In this document: piece after piece, positions 30,201-43,240 of the stretch
Numbering within the stretch: the first letter of the stretch is position 1
Layout of the letters: each line of letters begins with the position of its first letter
Made by a program: the position numbers and the translations under genes
Origin: Dipetalonema caudispina
Taxonomy: Eukaryota > Nematoda > Chromadorea > Rhabditida > Onchocercidae
NCBI GenBank assembly: GCA_013365325.1
Contig: JABVXV010000037.1
Coordinates: forward strand, 62,001-126,000
Direction of reading: 5' to 3'
DNA: 64,000 nt
The notes under the pieces: generated by a model
Databases searched by the model: none
The model's input: the letters and a program-made list of their open reading frames with translations, nothing else
What the model was told of the DNA's origin: nothing

Positions 30201-31953
30201 CGAGCTTTTCGCTCTTTTTTGTTTTTTGAGACGGTGTTCGTGCTGTCAAAGCAGGCAAAAGTTGTAAATCCTGAAAATTAAAAACAGGGATATGTGAATT
30301 TGAGAAGTTAATGTAAGACTTCGTTGTCTAAAAAAATAATTCACCTTAATTTCTTTTGCAATTTTATCCTTTGCTGCGTTTGGTGCAATTGATGAAACTG
30401 GTTGAGGCAATGAAAGGTTTCCGTGTGGACTGGAATCGAGCAGTCTTGGATATTGTTCGGATTTTGATGGTTGAATATTTGGCATTAATGACACTCGAGA
30501 ATTTCCTAAACTTCTAAATTGTTATTTACGATTTTTTCAAACTATTATTAGCAGCTAAATCAGCGGACAAATTAGAAAGGTTGATTAAACGATTGATGTC
30601 ACAGATGTTTCTCAAAAAATTCTTTTGAATTATTCAATACCTGTCATATAACAGGTGGCATTTCTTTCTTAAACACTACTAATCTAAGCTATTTTAGTGG
30701 ACATAACTATTTCTTCTATTTATTTAATATTACAGTAGATATTCTATCACGTTCATAACTACTATTATTAGTAGATACTGGTCATAAGTTATACAAAAAA
30801 TTCCAGATTTGAGGTTACTTCTTGGATATTAGTTCAAGACGATATATTAATCAATCATTGTGGACATGTCTTTATCATTTTTAAACCACGAAAACCTTAT
30901 TAGACAATTATCTTTGATCTTAAGATTTATTAATACTCTTACAAAGGTAAATCTTATAGTTGAAAAGTAAATTATAATACCTGCAATCAATCCTTAACCA
31001 ACTTTAAGATACCCGAGATATGAGTTCAAGGATTGAAAAATCGCTTTCCTGTCCTTCCTTCTCCCAAATTATTGCAATACGTTTGATAAATAAATGGGAT
31101 ATAAACTAACTTCGTTCTGGGGAATAAAATGACAGAAGTTCTTTCGAGTCAATTCCAGCATTCTTAACCGCTGCGAGCATTTGTAGGTCAAGTTGTTTTT
31201 TTCGGAACATATCAAGTTTTAACTGATTTTTATCGTCTCGACGACGCTGTAGTTCATTTTCGATTTGCTTCCTGAACTTTTAATTTATCTGTTTGCAGAA
31301 AAAAGAGTCAGTTTAAAAAAATTAAAAAGAAAATAAGCTACGGAAATTTTTCTCAATTGTTGAGAAAACTATACAATTTATGCAAGCTAACCTTGACTTT
31401 CTTCGATAATAAGCGCAAAGAAGCCAAATAGCTAGCAAGCCCAAAGTGACAAAAATGATAAAAAATATAAACAATGTGATAATCATCCATAATAATGAAC
31501 TCGGCGATACACAACAACCTGGAAATAGAACTTGCTGAACAATGAGATATCAACTTTATCATATTTTTTTTTTTCACTTCATTTTTGACTTAATTCATTT
31601 ATTAATGAAAATATTTGATTTGAAAAAATAAAGAAGAGTGAAGAAAGGATAAATTGATTAAATTTCAATTCAAGTATTGAAACTACGATTCATGTTCCAT
31701 CTCCTTATATTTTATCTCAGGTATTTAGCCAATAAATTCAATCTACCCCATAAATAGATATTAAAATCTATTCATTGTCTTAATATTTGATACTGGAAAT
31801 TGTTCCTAATCTCTTAAGTCCTACATATATGCTTCTGTTGGATCACTTTGTAATTGATAGATCTAAAGTTAATATAAAAGAAATGAAGAACATACCTTGA
31901 AATAGACTGGAACTTTTAAATTTAACTGTATTTCTGTAAATAAAACTCGTCAT
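27224..31953 (-). CDS. Unrecognised single-pass membrane protein with long basic tail, 12 exons, 429 aa
   Basis: I do not recognise the family. Exons 31896-31953, 31392-31518, 31111-31271, 30345-30505, 30163-30270, 29779-29889, 29459-29525, 28985-29110, 28528-28637, 27952-28054, 27452-27520 and 27224-27312 close in phase at all 11 junctions (1290 nt), which is hard to get by chance. Residues about 28-56 form one long transmembrane helix (WMIITLFIFFIIFVTLGLLA), preceded by a Cys-Cys pair and followed by YYRRKSRKQIENELQRRR, so the tail is probably cytosolic by the positive-inside rule. The tail has a charged helical stretch, a Lys-rich cluster (RKKCKKKRKPKPK, about 230-242), an aromatic segment YHHQIQPDNVYEWINRIACS near 266-285, Ser/Thr/Pro-rich spacers, and a basic end RAEARLNRSLENPW. 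No enzyme motif is visible. Divergent from AUP1, 1.26 kb apart. Confidence 0.75.
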
Positions 31954-33216
31954 TTTGAAGTCATAAAAAATATGCCATCATCTTTTTGCGTTTAACTCAA
32001 CGTTTCAAAGAAAAATTTGAATCGATATTATTATGCAGATAGAGCTATAGCTAGTTAACAAATATGTGAAAATAGTTTCAGATAAATTATTTGCATTACC
32101 TTCCCCTAATTAATTAGTTAATATGGTGACTCCCATGGTTTGAAAGTAGATGGTATATTTTATAGTATACAATATTTTGGATATATTTCAATACAGTGAA
32201 AAGCTGTCGTTTTCATCTATGATATTTAGCAGAGTGCCAAAAGAATAAGGTGAATAAGATCAGTAATAATCATCGGTTATAATTCTATTTTCAAAATTTG
32301 AATGAAAAATGAAATTAAACAAATGGTGATCAATTAATATGTGTCACCTTGTCATGGTTTACTATTGAATGATCGATTGAATTTTTTTTAATTTGCTGAG
32401 AAGTATCGAAATATATGCTATCAAAGTTCACTTCCCATTGATATAGCACCACTCAGACTGAAAAGCTGCTAATTGCTCAAATCGATTTCATCGCTTTTTT
32501 AATCTTTCAAATTTCAATTTCTCTTTCCTTTATTGTTCATACTGTATTGCTTTCATAAGAGCAGAATTTTTCTTTTATTATAGAGTAATAGCATACTTCC
32601 TAAATATCTTTTCTCGTCTTATATTACCTTTTCAGGAAGAGAACGGTAATCTTTTTCATTGCTCAAATTGATGAGTATGACACTAAGTGGGATGAATAAA
32701 CATTAAAAAGATGAAATAAAATTGTAAAGTTTGCATTGGATTAATAAAAAGAAAACTAATGGTGTATTGAATCAATGAAGACTAATGCTTAAATGTTCTC
32801 ACTTGATTGGACATATTTTTTATTTAATATTAAACCATATTTGATTTCTAAACTTGGTAAATTTATGAAATGCTATGCTGACCCTAATTTATTCAAGGAT
32901 AGCTATGACTGTCAAGAACTTTCACTCAGCAATGAACCGGCTCAAATTAACACGCTGATATGAAATGACTATTTTTACTCATTATCTTAACATGTTTAAA
33001 TCACTTTAGAACGTTCCACGTACGTGTACTTGAAACATCACATGCAAATTTACGGAAATACCAATGCAACGGACATCTCTTTTGTACGGCGACATTCAGT
33101 TGGGCCGCATTATTATGGTGTGTTCGTGTTTATATTGGATTTGCTGAAAAGGTGGGGTGTTATTTGCGATATCGTTATTTGAACTCACGTGACACTTTTT
33201 TTCAGGAGTTGAAGAA
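31954..33216. other. Divergent intergenic region between membrane protein gene and AUP1
   Basis: AT-rich, about 1.26 kb, expected to carry promoters for both divergent genes. No exon seen. A TTTTTTTCAG at 33196-33205 is the likely AUP1 SL acceptor. Confidence 0.55.
33196..33205 (+). promoter_or_regulatory. Candidate SL acceptor for AUP1
   Basis: TTTTTTTCAG ends 11 bases before the ATG. The short gap and absence of an upstream exon fit trans-splicing; inferred. Confidence 0.55.
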
Positions 33217-35890
33217 ATGTCTTCAGTAACAACACCAGCACCACAGTTAAGTAGTCTATTTGTACGTGATCGTTGTTCTTCATCCACGTTTCAGCGCTTC
33301 TTACTTTATATATACGTTCCATTTGGTATATTACTATTTTGCTTCCGTATTATCATTGGTGTACATATTTTCCTTACCGCATGTATTCTACGCAAAACGA
33401 TGTTACTGAGATGTACGGTAAGTTTTTATTGTTCTTTATTTCTTACACATTCATTTATATAGAGAGAACGTGAATTTGTTCGAGATTGCAAATTGACTCT
33501 TGATTTGCATTTTACGACGCATTCTTGACGTCGCAGATCAAATTATGAATTCGAAGTCTCAAGCCACTTTAGCTGATTTACGATATCATAATTTGACTTC
33601 ATTCATACGGTTTTCGCATCATTCGGTGTTTATGCTATATTTTACCGTTTTGTGGGTACCGTGTAAAATTAAGTTTTTTCATCCCTTGAAACATACCATT
33701 CTTCACTACACCATATTGAACGCAAGGTTTAGTCGCTATGTGTACCATGAACTCTTGCAGGTATTACGGGTAATGTCATGCTTGTTGGGTTTAGTAGTAT
33801 TCAGTGGTGGACCAGCTCGAAATTGGGATCATAAAACGCACCTTCTAGTCGCCAACCATATTTCAACGCTTGATCACATGGCTGTTGACTTAATCGAACC
33901 TTGCATATTGCCCTCTGTTTGGGATATACCCAGCATTTTACGTTGGTAAGTCCTAACAACAATGTTTTGATAGAGTTTTTTGTGTTAAAAATTCAAGTGA
34001 TTGATTCTAAGCGGTACAGCAACCATATCATTCAGTTTTCCGAACTCGACAAATTATTAGTGGTTTCAGAAGATAGATGTCCAATTCTGGCCATTTTTGA
34101 TCATGAATAATTGCTGAATGTTACTTAGAAATATGCTGTTTCAAATTAATTTTTGGATGGTTTCCTTGTTTTTTATAATTTACTTATAGGTGCCTAGGAT
34201 ACAAAGATTTGGGGGCTCGCCAAGGGCGTGCGGAACTTATCCGTCGTTCAAAAATATTTTGCGAAAAGAATACTTTACCTCTTCTCACTTTTCCGGAAGG
34301 AGCAATGACGAGTGGTTCCACTGGTCTTCTTAAATTTAGTACTTGGCCATTCGAAGTATGTTACATTCGCGTCCTATCTTTTATCTTCCTGAGTATTTAT
34401 TTACGGTGACAATTACTTTTGGAATTTAGGTTGCCGATTCAGTCCAGCCTGTGTTAATATCAGTATATCGGCCATTTTTCGGCAATATCGCAGTATCAGT
34501 TTTGGGTGGCGCATGGTGGCAAGATGTTTTCTATTTCCTGTTTGTTCCGTTTACCGTCATGAAAGTACGATTTTTCGGATTTTCGTCGCAGTGCATTTTT
34601 GATCGGTGTATTCAAAATAAGAAGTTTGGAATACACTTTTGATACATTTACTGGTAGAATTGTTTGATCCCTTCAATGTATAGCATCTTGGGAGATTATA
34701 TAAAAGCATGTTGGACACAACAATACGTTCATCTTTTTAAATATGCTTTCAGTCTGATTATGAAGCATTATTAAAACCGCCCATGTTTAACCTTTTATCA
34801 GTCAGGTGTATTCGTGTAAAATTTATTCATTTAATTCTATATTCATTTAATTGCTCAATAAATGATTTTCTCTTTTTTATAGAACTAATTTCCAGATATA
34901 ATTTTAGGTACGTTGGCTTCATCCTCTACATCGCAGAAAGAGCTCAGATTCGAATAAACCAAGCGAAACAACTGAAGAGTTCACGAAACGAGTTGCGGAC
35001 ATTATGGCTACCAGATTAGGTGCGAAAACAATTTTTTTCTTTAATGTTGTGCAGCATTAAGAAAGACAAATAAGTAACATCAGAATGTTTTCATCCATAA
35101 CACTATAGGTATTACTGCTACCTCGTTCACGTCTCAAGATGCAGTTGAGGAAGCGAAGCAACATCTTGAAAGAAGACGAAGGTCGTTTCTAAACATAAGA
35201 TTGGATAATGATTCTCCGAGGAAAAATCGATCCTGGCAGAGTGTAAAAAGTATAGCTGAGTATCTCGATGCATTGACAATGAAAATCAAGCAAGCTTTTC
35301 CAGCAGTTCCACTTGTAGCAATAAGGTAAACAATATTCATTCAACAAGACAATCAGATATTGTATGTGTACCATTCTGACGTAGAAATTTGTATAGTTTT
35401 TTATTTTTTTGCGTTTCAAACTTGTTTTCCAAACTAAATCACAGTCTTTTTTAACTTTCCGGTTTTTTAAACTTCATATTTATGTTTAAATATTCTTATT
35501 ATATAGAAATACGTTCAACTGTTAATGAAGTTGATCTCCTGGCTTCTGTGTTACTTATTCCTCTCTATAAGTAGACCTAAAAATGCGATTAATCAATTCC
35601 ATTCCTTTTAACGATATGGCAATCAAATCAGATCTCATTAATTTTATTGCAGAGAAGATCTGGAACAAACACAGGATGGTAATACAACATGTGAACGTAT
35701 AACAACAGGGAAAATAAAATTGAATCCATTAGAGAACGATGATTTATCTCCAGGAACTAATCCACAGCAGTGGTCAAAAGTATACAGTCACCGAAAATGG
35801 AATCTTATTGAAACAAATCGTGCTAAATATTTGAAACGAATTAGCGAAAAATTATTTGTCGAACAATTACAGCATGGAATTAATTCATAA
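33217..35890 (+). CDS. AUP1: AUP1 (ancient ubiquitous protein 1) homologue, 7 exons, 417 aa
   Basis: ER and lipid-droplet protein that links lipid storage to ER-associated degradation by recruiting a ubiquitin-conjugating enzyme. Exons 33217-33417, 33761-33945, 34190-34355, 34430-34564, 34908-35019, 35109-35325, 35653-35890; phases close to 417 residues (human about 410). A hydrophobic hairpin at about 28-58 matches the AUP1 membrane hairpin. The PlsC-type acyltransferase domain follows with HISTLD (HX4D, His100-Asp105) and FPEG (163-166). AUP1-specific segments include LKFSTWPFE and LFVPFTVMKVRWLHPLHR. A CUE-like region lies around 315-345 (IKQAFPAVPLVAIR), and the basic C-terminus corresponds to the UBE2G2-binding region. 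Motif III is FPEG here, whereas human AUP1 has FPEE at this site. Confidence 0.92.
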
Positions 35891-37255
35891 TTACTAATTT
35901 CTTTATACTTTATATTTTCCGTACTTTTTTCATTTTGCAAGAAATAAGGAATGATTTAATTTAATAAAATAAGGAAATATGGACTTAAGAAACAGCATAG
36001 TATGAACGGCAGGATAAATATTCCTGGAAGAAGTATGTGATATATTCTTGGAAAATGTAATTAAATAAGCAATGTGAACTAAGAGCGGTCGAAAGTTTAT
36101 AAACTGTTAATATTAGTACTTTTTCATCGCTCTAGTTTTTGTCTCTCTTCTCTCCTTTCTCAACGTTTAATTTATTGTTTTATATTTTTAAAAAGTGGAT
36201 GTTGAATGTGCATCTCAGAATTATTCCAGTTTCTCATCGTGCAGTTTTCTGGCAACGTTCGATTTATCTGTTTTCATTTCCAAAAATTCATGGAAACGTA
36301 AGGAGTTTAATTAAGTCTCATTTTATGTGAAATAATTTGAAATATTAGCTTGATATACATTAGGGGATTTCGAAAGACTTTTCTCGTTTGTCCTGGCAGC
36401 GGATAGGAGAATATCCTGATGGATTCCCTGATAACCTCGAAGAGGTAATAGAAGTAACATTGGAATAAATTACCATTTTAACTTTTGTCTACTTTTGCTA
36501 TGTTTAGTTAGTAGTCGTTGAAGCAACGGCGTAGATCGTGGAACAGATACTTATGTGAACACGTTTGTAAACTGCTGTTTAAGTACTGCCACTTTTTAAA
36601 ATGTTTCTAGTGAATTTTTGGAATCTCATGCAAGAGAAAAAGAAGATCAGATCACTTGCTCAGGGATATGTAATGATTTTATACGCGAAAAGTTTTGATA
36701 TACTGCGGTAAAAAGATGTGCGGAATTTGTTGGATTTTTTACCAACGCGGTGTTACGACCGTTACACCGTAACAGGGTGCAATATTTATACCTATTATGT
36801 GGAGTGATCATTGTATTGGGCATTTTCAAAAAGTTTTAAAACGATGGAGTGTGAATTGCGCACTCCATATGCTATTATTTTTGGAGGTAAAAACTTGTCG
36901 AAATGTTTATTAACTTCGTTTGGAGTGTGAATTACGTGTGAATTGTACGGTGTTTGAGTAAACAATAAATAGGAACCTTTTTGGTGAAGGGAAGTTGTTT
37001 GAATCGCCAATTGTGGAGTGCGCGGTACAAGGCATCGGTTATTCGAAGTTCGATCCCCACTGTCCTTGGTGCTCTCGATGAAGAATGCACTCAGCTCACA
37101 CTGAACTGTTGTTCAGTAACAAAACTTCATTTGATGTGAACTTATTGTTACTGAGAGAGAAAGAAAGGTGAAAGGTCTGGTGCGATTTTATCAACATAAG
37201 AGTTTTCAGGATATGTCAAGTATTGAGAGTTAATCGCAACAAGAACTTTAAGCCA
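35891..37255 (+). other. Spacer between AUP1 and RBFA
   Basis: No gene supported. The part from 36790 to 37070 carries a recurring GGAGTG motif, a short hairpin and a tRNA-like B box (see findings). A TTTTCAG at 37203-37209 precedes the RBFA start. Confidence 0.5.
37203..37233 (+). promoter_or_regulatory. Candidate SL acceptor and short upstream ORF of RBFA
   Basis: TTTTCAG (37203-37209) is a likely trans-splice site. A 7-codon frame (ATG 37213 to TAA 37233) then precedes the RBFA ATG at 37256, and could dampen its translation if the leader is retained. Inferred. Confidence 0.35.
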
Positions 37256-39094
37256 ATGCAAACATTTGCACAGCTTTTTGCGAAATGCACTATCCCTGTT
37301 GATATATCGGTTCGAAATATCACTAGTTCGATGACTGTATATTCATATGTGAATCGACGAACAGGACGAGGATATGCAAATGATCTGATGCATCGCGATT
37401 TACCTCGATTTATCGTAGCGAAAAAAAAAAATTTCACAAGAACCGTAGCTCGATTGGTTGGTGTCGATAGCGGCTTAGAGAAAGCTGTTAGTTTCTTTTG
37501 ATTTTAATTGTTTTAAAAGCTTGGAGGATATTGTGTTACCAAAATTTATCCAAGAGTTTATTGCACATTTCTGTGGAGTCGTACAAATTCAGCAAATGTG
37601 AAGGATGAATTTAGTAGGTTGTTGTTAGTTGGTTAGTATTTAAAGTTAAATTTCATATGTTTTAAATCTTATGGTGATTTATTTAATGCATTAAACTAAA
37701 TGGCATTAAAAATAACAGCGGCATCTATCCAAACACGACTTTTTTAAAGGTGTCTTGCCTTATTCCACATTTCGTAACTTTTTAAATGTACAGGGCTGCA
37801 AGCACAAGGAAATTTTTTCTTTTCTACTCACAGCAACCGATAAGGTATTCAACAGCAAAAAAAAGTTTAAGGTAATCCAAAAAAATAAAACGACTGCCTT
37901 TATTTTATAAATTTGTCTTGTCATTTAAATATTTTCGTAATGATCTCCCCGGAGACATCAGTATTGGTTCATTTGTTGTAGATGCTGATGCTGGATGTTG
38001 GTAAGAAACCGAAACAAAGGAAACTAGATGACGCAAAAAGGAATCGCTTAGGGAGAATGTTTTTGGAGCATATTTTTCAAATTTTATGTGAACATGATCG
38101 ATTTTGTGACATACAAGGATTGGAATTGTACAAGGCATATCTCTGCTGGATTATTTAAAAGACTTTACACTTGATTAGGCTGAAACACATAGTATTAATG
38201 ATACCGTAATGATTTTCGCATATGTGAGGCAAATGTTACAACTGGATTTACTGAAATTTTTTGTCTATCTCTCTTGCTCTTCATTCCGCTAGAGAGACAT
38301 GAGAGACGTTCCGGAAGATAATGTGATATAAATTTTAGGTTGACGTAGGCCCAACATTTAAAGTAATGGACGTTTACTGGATAGCAAAAGGTGATAAATC
38401 CGATGAGGTAATTTTTGTTTTCTTGGAAATAAGGAAGGAGAATAGTCTACTTTTCCTAATTTATCTATCGTTTTTTGAATTCCATTGATAGTTGGTTTTT
38501 AAACTTTCTCAGTATATTCTACATCTCTGTTGAGTCGAAACTTCTGTACTTTTTCAGATTACAGAAAAAGTATTGAAGGGATCAGAAAACTTCGTGCGTA
38601 AAAGGATGTCGGAATTGCTAGGCAGTCATAATATTCCACGCTTAACTTTCATTGCCGAACGTCAGCATCTTGTGGAACAGGTATGAATAGATCAATGGCT
38701 TGCTTTTTTGTCAGCATCCTTCACCTAGGAATTCTGTAAAAAGTGTTCGTTATCTTAAGTAACTATAATCGGTTAGTTCCTTAAGAAAACGACAGCTGCA
38801 TGAAATGTTATTTAACCTTTGAAAACATGAATCTTCAGAAATTTCAGTTGATTGCTCTATCGGTACAGCTGTTTAATGAAATTGTTCTCGTATTTCAGTC
38901 TGAAAGCTAAGTGAATTTCCTCGAAAGAAAATATTGGAAAGTAGAATGTATATAAATGTATCATCTCAATATTTCAGGAAATGAATCGTTTGTTTGAGAA
39001 AGCAGACTACGGTATGCAATATCGAGCCTTAAGTCATACTGGTGCGGTCTTAGGATCAATGGCTGATGCAGGCTCACCCAGTGATAATGGATGA
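37256..39094 (+). CDS. RBFA: Mitochondrial ribosome-binding factor A, 5 exons, 230 aa
   Basis: RbfA-family KH-like protein that assists maturation of the small ribosomal subunit, here probably in mitochondria. Exons 37256-37486, 37982-38134, 38339-38407, 38558-38680 and 38978-39094 give 230 residues in continuous frame. The first exon is basic and hydroxylated, compatible with a matrix-targeting leader. The RbfA fold follows: DDAKRNRLGRMFLEHIFQIL helix, then GLELYKVDVGPTFKVMDVYW strand pair, then a helix and NIPRLTFIAERQHLVEQEM and FEKADYG, all alignable to human RBFA (VPPIVFVQDK...LDQLLAVADFG). The intron after 38134 has no GT donor in reach; AAG followed by GCATAT (GC-AG intron) is the only in-frame solution. 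A poly(A) signal follows at 39165. Confidence 0.85.
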
Positions 39095-39164
39095 CACGAT
39101 GCAAAGTAGAAGTTCCATTTGGAGTACAAAAATTAAGGAGTCAGAGTTTTGTTATAAAGCAAGA

Positions 39165-39170
39165 AATAAA
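39165..39170 (+). terminator. Poly(A) signal of RBFA
   Basis: AATAAA 71 bases after the RBFA stop codon. Confidence 0.6.
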
Positions 39171-40428
39171 TAAGTGCAACTGATGTTTCCGGTTTTGGAT
39201 TAGAAGATTGTTTAAGAGTAACTTAAGTTTTCGCACACAATCATTCTCTTAGCTTCGTTTTGGAATTGTGTCATTATTTGTGAAGAAGTGATGTGTTTTA
39301 TAAACTATTTGATAAATATGTTAATTTTATTCGGTAAGCAAAGAATTTCACATCTAATAACTTAAAGTGGAGCATATGTTAGGATGTAAGTGGTGTCGAT
39401 CATGTTGATCAGGATTATATGGAATTTAATAGGAAGTAATATAAAGCAGGTCAATCAAAACAATAAATTTCCCATTATATATGCGTATATTATGGGGGAA
39501 TGAACATAACTGATTATCATTATTTCTCAATTTTTTGATTGGAAATTGATTATTGCAGTTGTTTCTCTTAATTTTTTAAACTGTTTTAATTATTTGCACT
39601 TGCTGCTGTTTTTGTCCATACTGTGTATTATGTCACTTAATTTTGACTTTGTGATTTCCAATAGTTCTTTCTTCGAAAACTGTTTATAAAATAAAGTGAA
39701 AAAAGTGTGCCCTTATACATACATTATATAATAAGCTGGCTAGCGGACTGATATTTAAATCATTTCAGGTTAATCTTGAAAGTGGATATCGGCATGATGA
39801 GCTTGTACAAAATGATGCAAAATTTAAGTTTAGTTTAACTTAGAATAACTGGCCATAATTTTTTTTTGTGGCTAAATTTCGGTTATAAACGTGAAATGAA
39901 TATATTTGCTGATGAGTTTGATAATACCAGGGTAGCAGTAGCATTCGGGTTAATCACGAGTGACCATTCTTCACTTTTGTATTTGGGGATAGTTGAAATA
40001 CCATCACGCAAGATTTAGATAATGTAATTATGGTGATTTATTTGTAAAAATATAACTATTTTGAATACTACCAAAAATATTTTAATGAAACTGTTATTTG
40101 TAAGTTAAAGGTCAGCAAATATTACATATATCTTTTTCTGTACAACTTACTATTTCAATTTAATTTTCCATTCAGGACAATTCTCAATATATGTAGGATC
40201 TCACCATCACAAAATCAGAACTCAGAAGCAAAATACCAAAGAGTTGTTCTGATGATAGTAATGAAATTCATTCATTCTATTTGAAGTTCACTTATCTCAA
40301 TTTAAAATAATAGGCTTCATGAGTTTTACGCTTTTTTCGAAACTATAGAGAAATTAAACTCATTCTATCACTTTTATTATTGCTTTTTTTTGCAGATTAT
40401 TTTCGAATATTGTTCAGAAAAAATTATA

Positions 40429-40583
40429 TTAAACAGTTTTTCATGCTCGTTAATCTGTTAGTAATTAAACATATCATTTGTCAGCTCGATCATCATCATC
40501 ATCTATCCGTGTTATCCATTTATAAGATTTCAACGTTTACCAACTTTGGTTCATATTAATTGCGAGCATGAAAAACTGTTTAA
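40429..40583. mobile_element. Candidate TTAA-flanked MITE, 155 bp with perfect 17 bp TIRs
   Basis: Perfect inverted arms: 40433-40449 (ACAGTTTTTCATGCTCG) and its exact reverse complement at 40563-40579, each flanked outside by TTAA (40429-40432 and 40580-40583). The palindromic TTAA extends the match to 21 bases per side. The interior of 113 bases has no open frame. Short length, terminal inverted repeats and a TTAA target duplication fit a non-autonomous element of piggyBac type; a simple chance or structural palindrome is the alternative. Confidence 0.6.
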
Positions 40584-42742
40584 TGAAAAGGAAAGAAATT
40601 TGAAAGATGTCAACTTACTTTCACCTCTGTCATGTTATTTCTTCTTGCTTATAAATTCTTTTAATATTGGGTACCTTTTCAATTTTTAATGGTTAGATCG
40701 GCACAAGGTAAAATCCCATTAAAAGCTTTAGAAAATATAACAAATCAAACCAACAAAGTGTAATACATGAAAAAAGATGAGTATAATTCAACTAAATATC
40801 TTGCTAAGTTTTCGTTGAAATTAAAATGATAGTTAGATGATTGTTGATTGGCTCAGTACAAAGATAATGATTCTTTTTGCATCTTCCTGTCAGATTTCCT
40901 TTTTGAATTACATTTCTATGTTAAGCAGCTGAGCTTATCTGGATATTATTTGTAACTTAATAACTTGTTAAATCTAACTACACTAATAATCTCATTCAAT
41001 CAAATCATATAGATCGAAAGCTCTTATCAAAACTACTCTATCTTCTGATCTGAAAAAATGATTACATTTCGTACCATAAAGCTTACAAGCGGCATCTTAC
41101 GAGTAAGCGATACTTTGCGAAAAAACAATCAACTGGCGATAACCAATAAGAAGCGGTAGATCATACTGTTAGTGTCAAGTTTTAAAGACATTAAATTCAT
41201 TTTTTTATATTACCGTGTTTTAAATTTGCACTGATCATTCATATTTTTATCTATAAACATGTATTTTGGGATGAATATTACCACGGTATTTTTGCTGTAA
41301 TTCAGGGGAAATTATATTTAAGACTGTTATAATAAATACATTATTTCAATTACTCAAATTATTAGATTTTTTGATTGCTAGGTACCATATGTTTTCTTTG
41401 TAATAGGAATAATTTCTTACAAGTTCATATGTGATGAACATCTGTGAACCGATTTTACACTGCTGATTTTCTATTTGTTGATCAAGTTATTTAGTAAAAA
41501 ATTATATCGTATAAATCAAATGCTAATATAATAAAGTAATAGTGCACAGATAAGCACAATTAATCACCTTTAGTAATCTCTCTTTTTTTTTAATGTTTAA
41601 GTTCGTTTTTATTTTAATGTATAATGAATATCACCTAAAATTACATTTCATCGTCTGTAAAGTCCACGGATACAGTAACCTTAAAGAAGAAAATTAAGTA
41701 AACTGTTTGAGCTATATTAATAATATGGTGCAGAAAGACAATTTATGAGAAGTAGCAACCGATTAAAATGTTAAATAGTGAAAAATTGTTTCGAAATAAT
41801 TACGGATCAAAAGAGAAAGAAAGAATGATGCATCATACATTTGACCTTTTTGCCTTCTTCATCAACTGAAAGTGAAAAGTGAAGAGAAACATATGATGAT
41901 TAATGATTTACCTAATTAAAATCAAAGGATCTCCAAACGTAGCTCTCCAAATCGAAAAGGATGCTTTAGTAACTAGTTTACCCCTTTTCCATTAGTTATT
42001 CCTCGAAAAATCCCAATTTGATATACGATTGGATTAACTTCCAAGAATTACTTCTTATAAATTAGCTTCATCATATTATTAATGGATAGCTCAAAAGGTC
42101 TACATTTTAAGCTTACCGTATTCGTGAATCTTATAGGCAATAAAAGGTGCCTATAATGCCTGTAGGGCTTTCAGGAAGTACTTGGCTATAATACAGAAAG
42201 ACCATAATGTTCACTCCGGACAATATATAATGTAATAGGATCTAGAAACCGATTATTACTAAGTTAACTCTTAATTTGTAAATGTGCAAACAGGATCAAG
42301 ACGTTTTCCTGAAATAGTATCTGATATAGTCTTCCAGGTACGACAAAAAAATAATCCGTTGCAGCAGAGGAAACGGTAGTAGTTCTTTTTTATTATGCAA
42401 ACAATTTATGAGTAGATGGATTTCCAAATAAGCGAAATCCATTGTCATCATTTTAGTTTGTTGGAGGAAAAGATGGATTTTGTCGCTATAACTTTTATAG
42501 AGATGAATAGTGACAAGTCAGCATGGAAATCTTAATCCATCATCAGAAAGTTGTATCACACTGCAAGGGTTGAAATAGTGAGTGACATAGAAGTAATTGT
42601 AAGAGAGTAATGGTAGTGTTCATCAAATATATTCGACATTCGTCAAGATGGAAGAAGGCGAAAACGAGAAAGGATTATTCCGGACATAGAACAATCGTAA
42701 CTTCAATTTATTCACTTGAATTGTCCACTACTGATTAATTCA

Positions 42743-43240
42743 GGGCGAAATTTCATACCATCGCCGGTTTTGTTATGTTTAGAGATATTAGGGGCAGTAT
42801 CTCTTCGGCCTATCGGTCAATCACAATATCTTTATATCAGTGAAAATTCACTTTCAGTTAAAGAATTTCCAACTCAACCCCTCTCCCAACATTTCAACGC
42901 TCTTATGTGAGTTTTCCCTCTTTTCTTTGCTTTCTTTCCCTCAAATTTTTTTTTCTTAATTACAAATAGTGGGAAAGGGATAAAGAAAGAAAGCAAAAAG
43001 GGAATGTTTTATAAGAAATGTTCGATGCTTTACTCGAATAAAATAGTTGTATTTCAAATTGAATCATATTGGTTGAAATTGTAATAATTGTATTTCCAAA
43101 ACTTTCTATTTCATTTTAGAGACAAAAATATATGGCCAAATATCCATAAATCATTATCTTTACCTGGATATGAAAAAGTATTGATTGCTGTAATATTTAA
43201 TCGAGCTGTTAAATTTCCAGCTTGTTCATTTTGGGTGTAA
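42743..43240 (+). other. Orphan exon-like open segments upstream of the lipase
   Basis: Two stretches form one open frame across a good intron: 42743-42908 (after ATTAATTCAG, ending before GTGAGT) and 43120-43240 (after TTTCATTTTAG, ending TAA). The joined frame has no Met and the residues (for example SENSLSVK and PNIHKSLSLPGYEK) match nothing I know. Could be the end of an unseen gene, a pseudogene remnant, or chance. The second segment overlaps the proposed lipase first exon in another frame. Confidence 0.3.

Larger units (their letters stand above)
39095..42742. other. Large AT-rich spacer
   Basis: About 3.6 kb with no coding exon that I can defend. Contains the RBFA 3' UTR, the TTAA-flanked inverted-repeat element at 40429-40583, and otherwise unremarkable AT-rich sequence. 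Confidence 0.5.
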
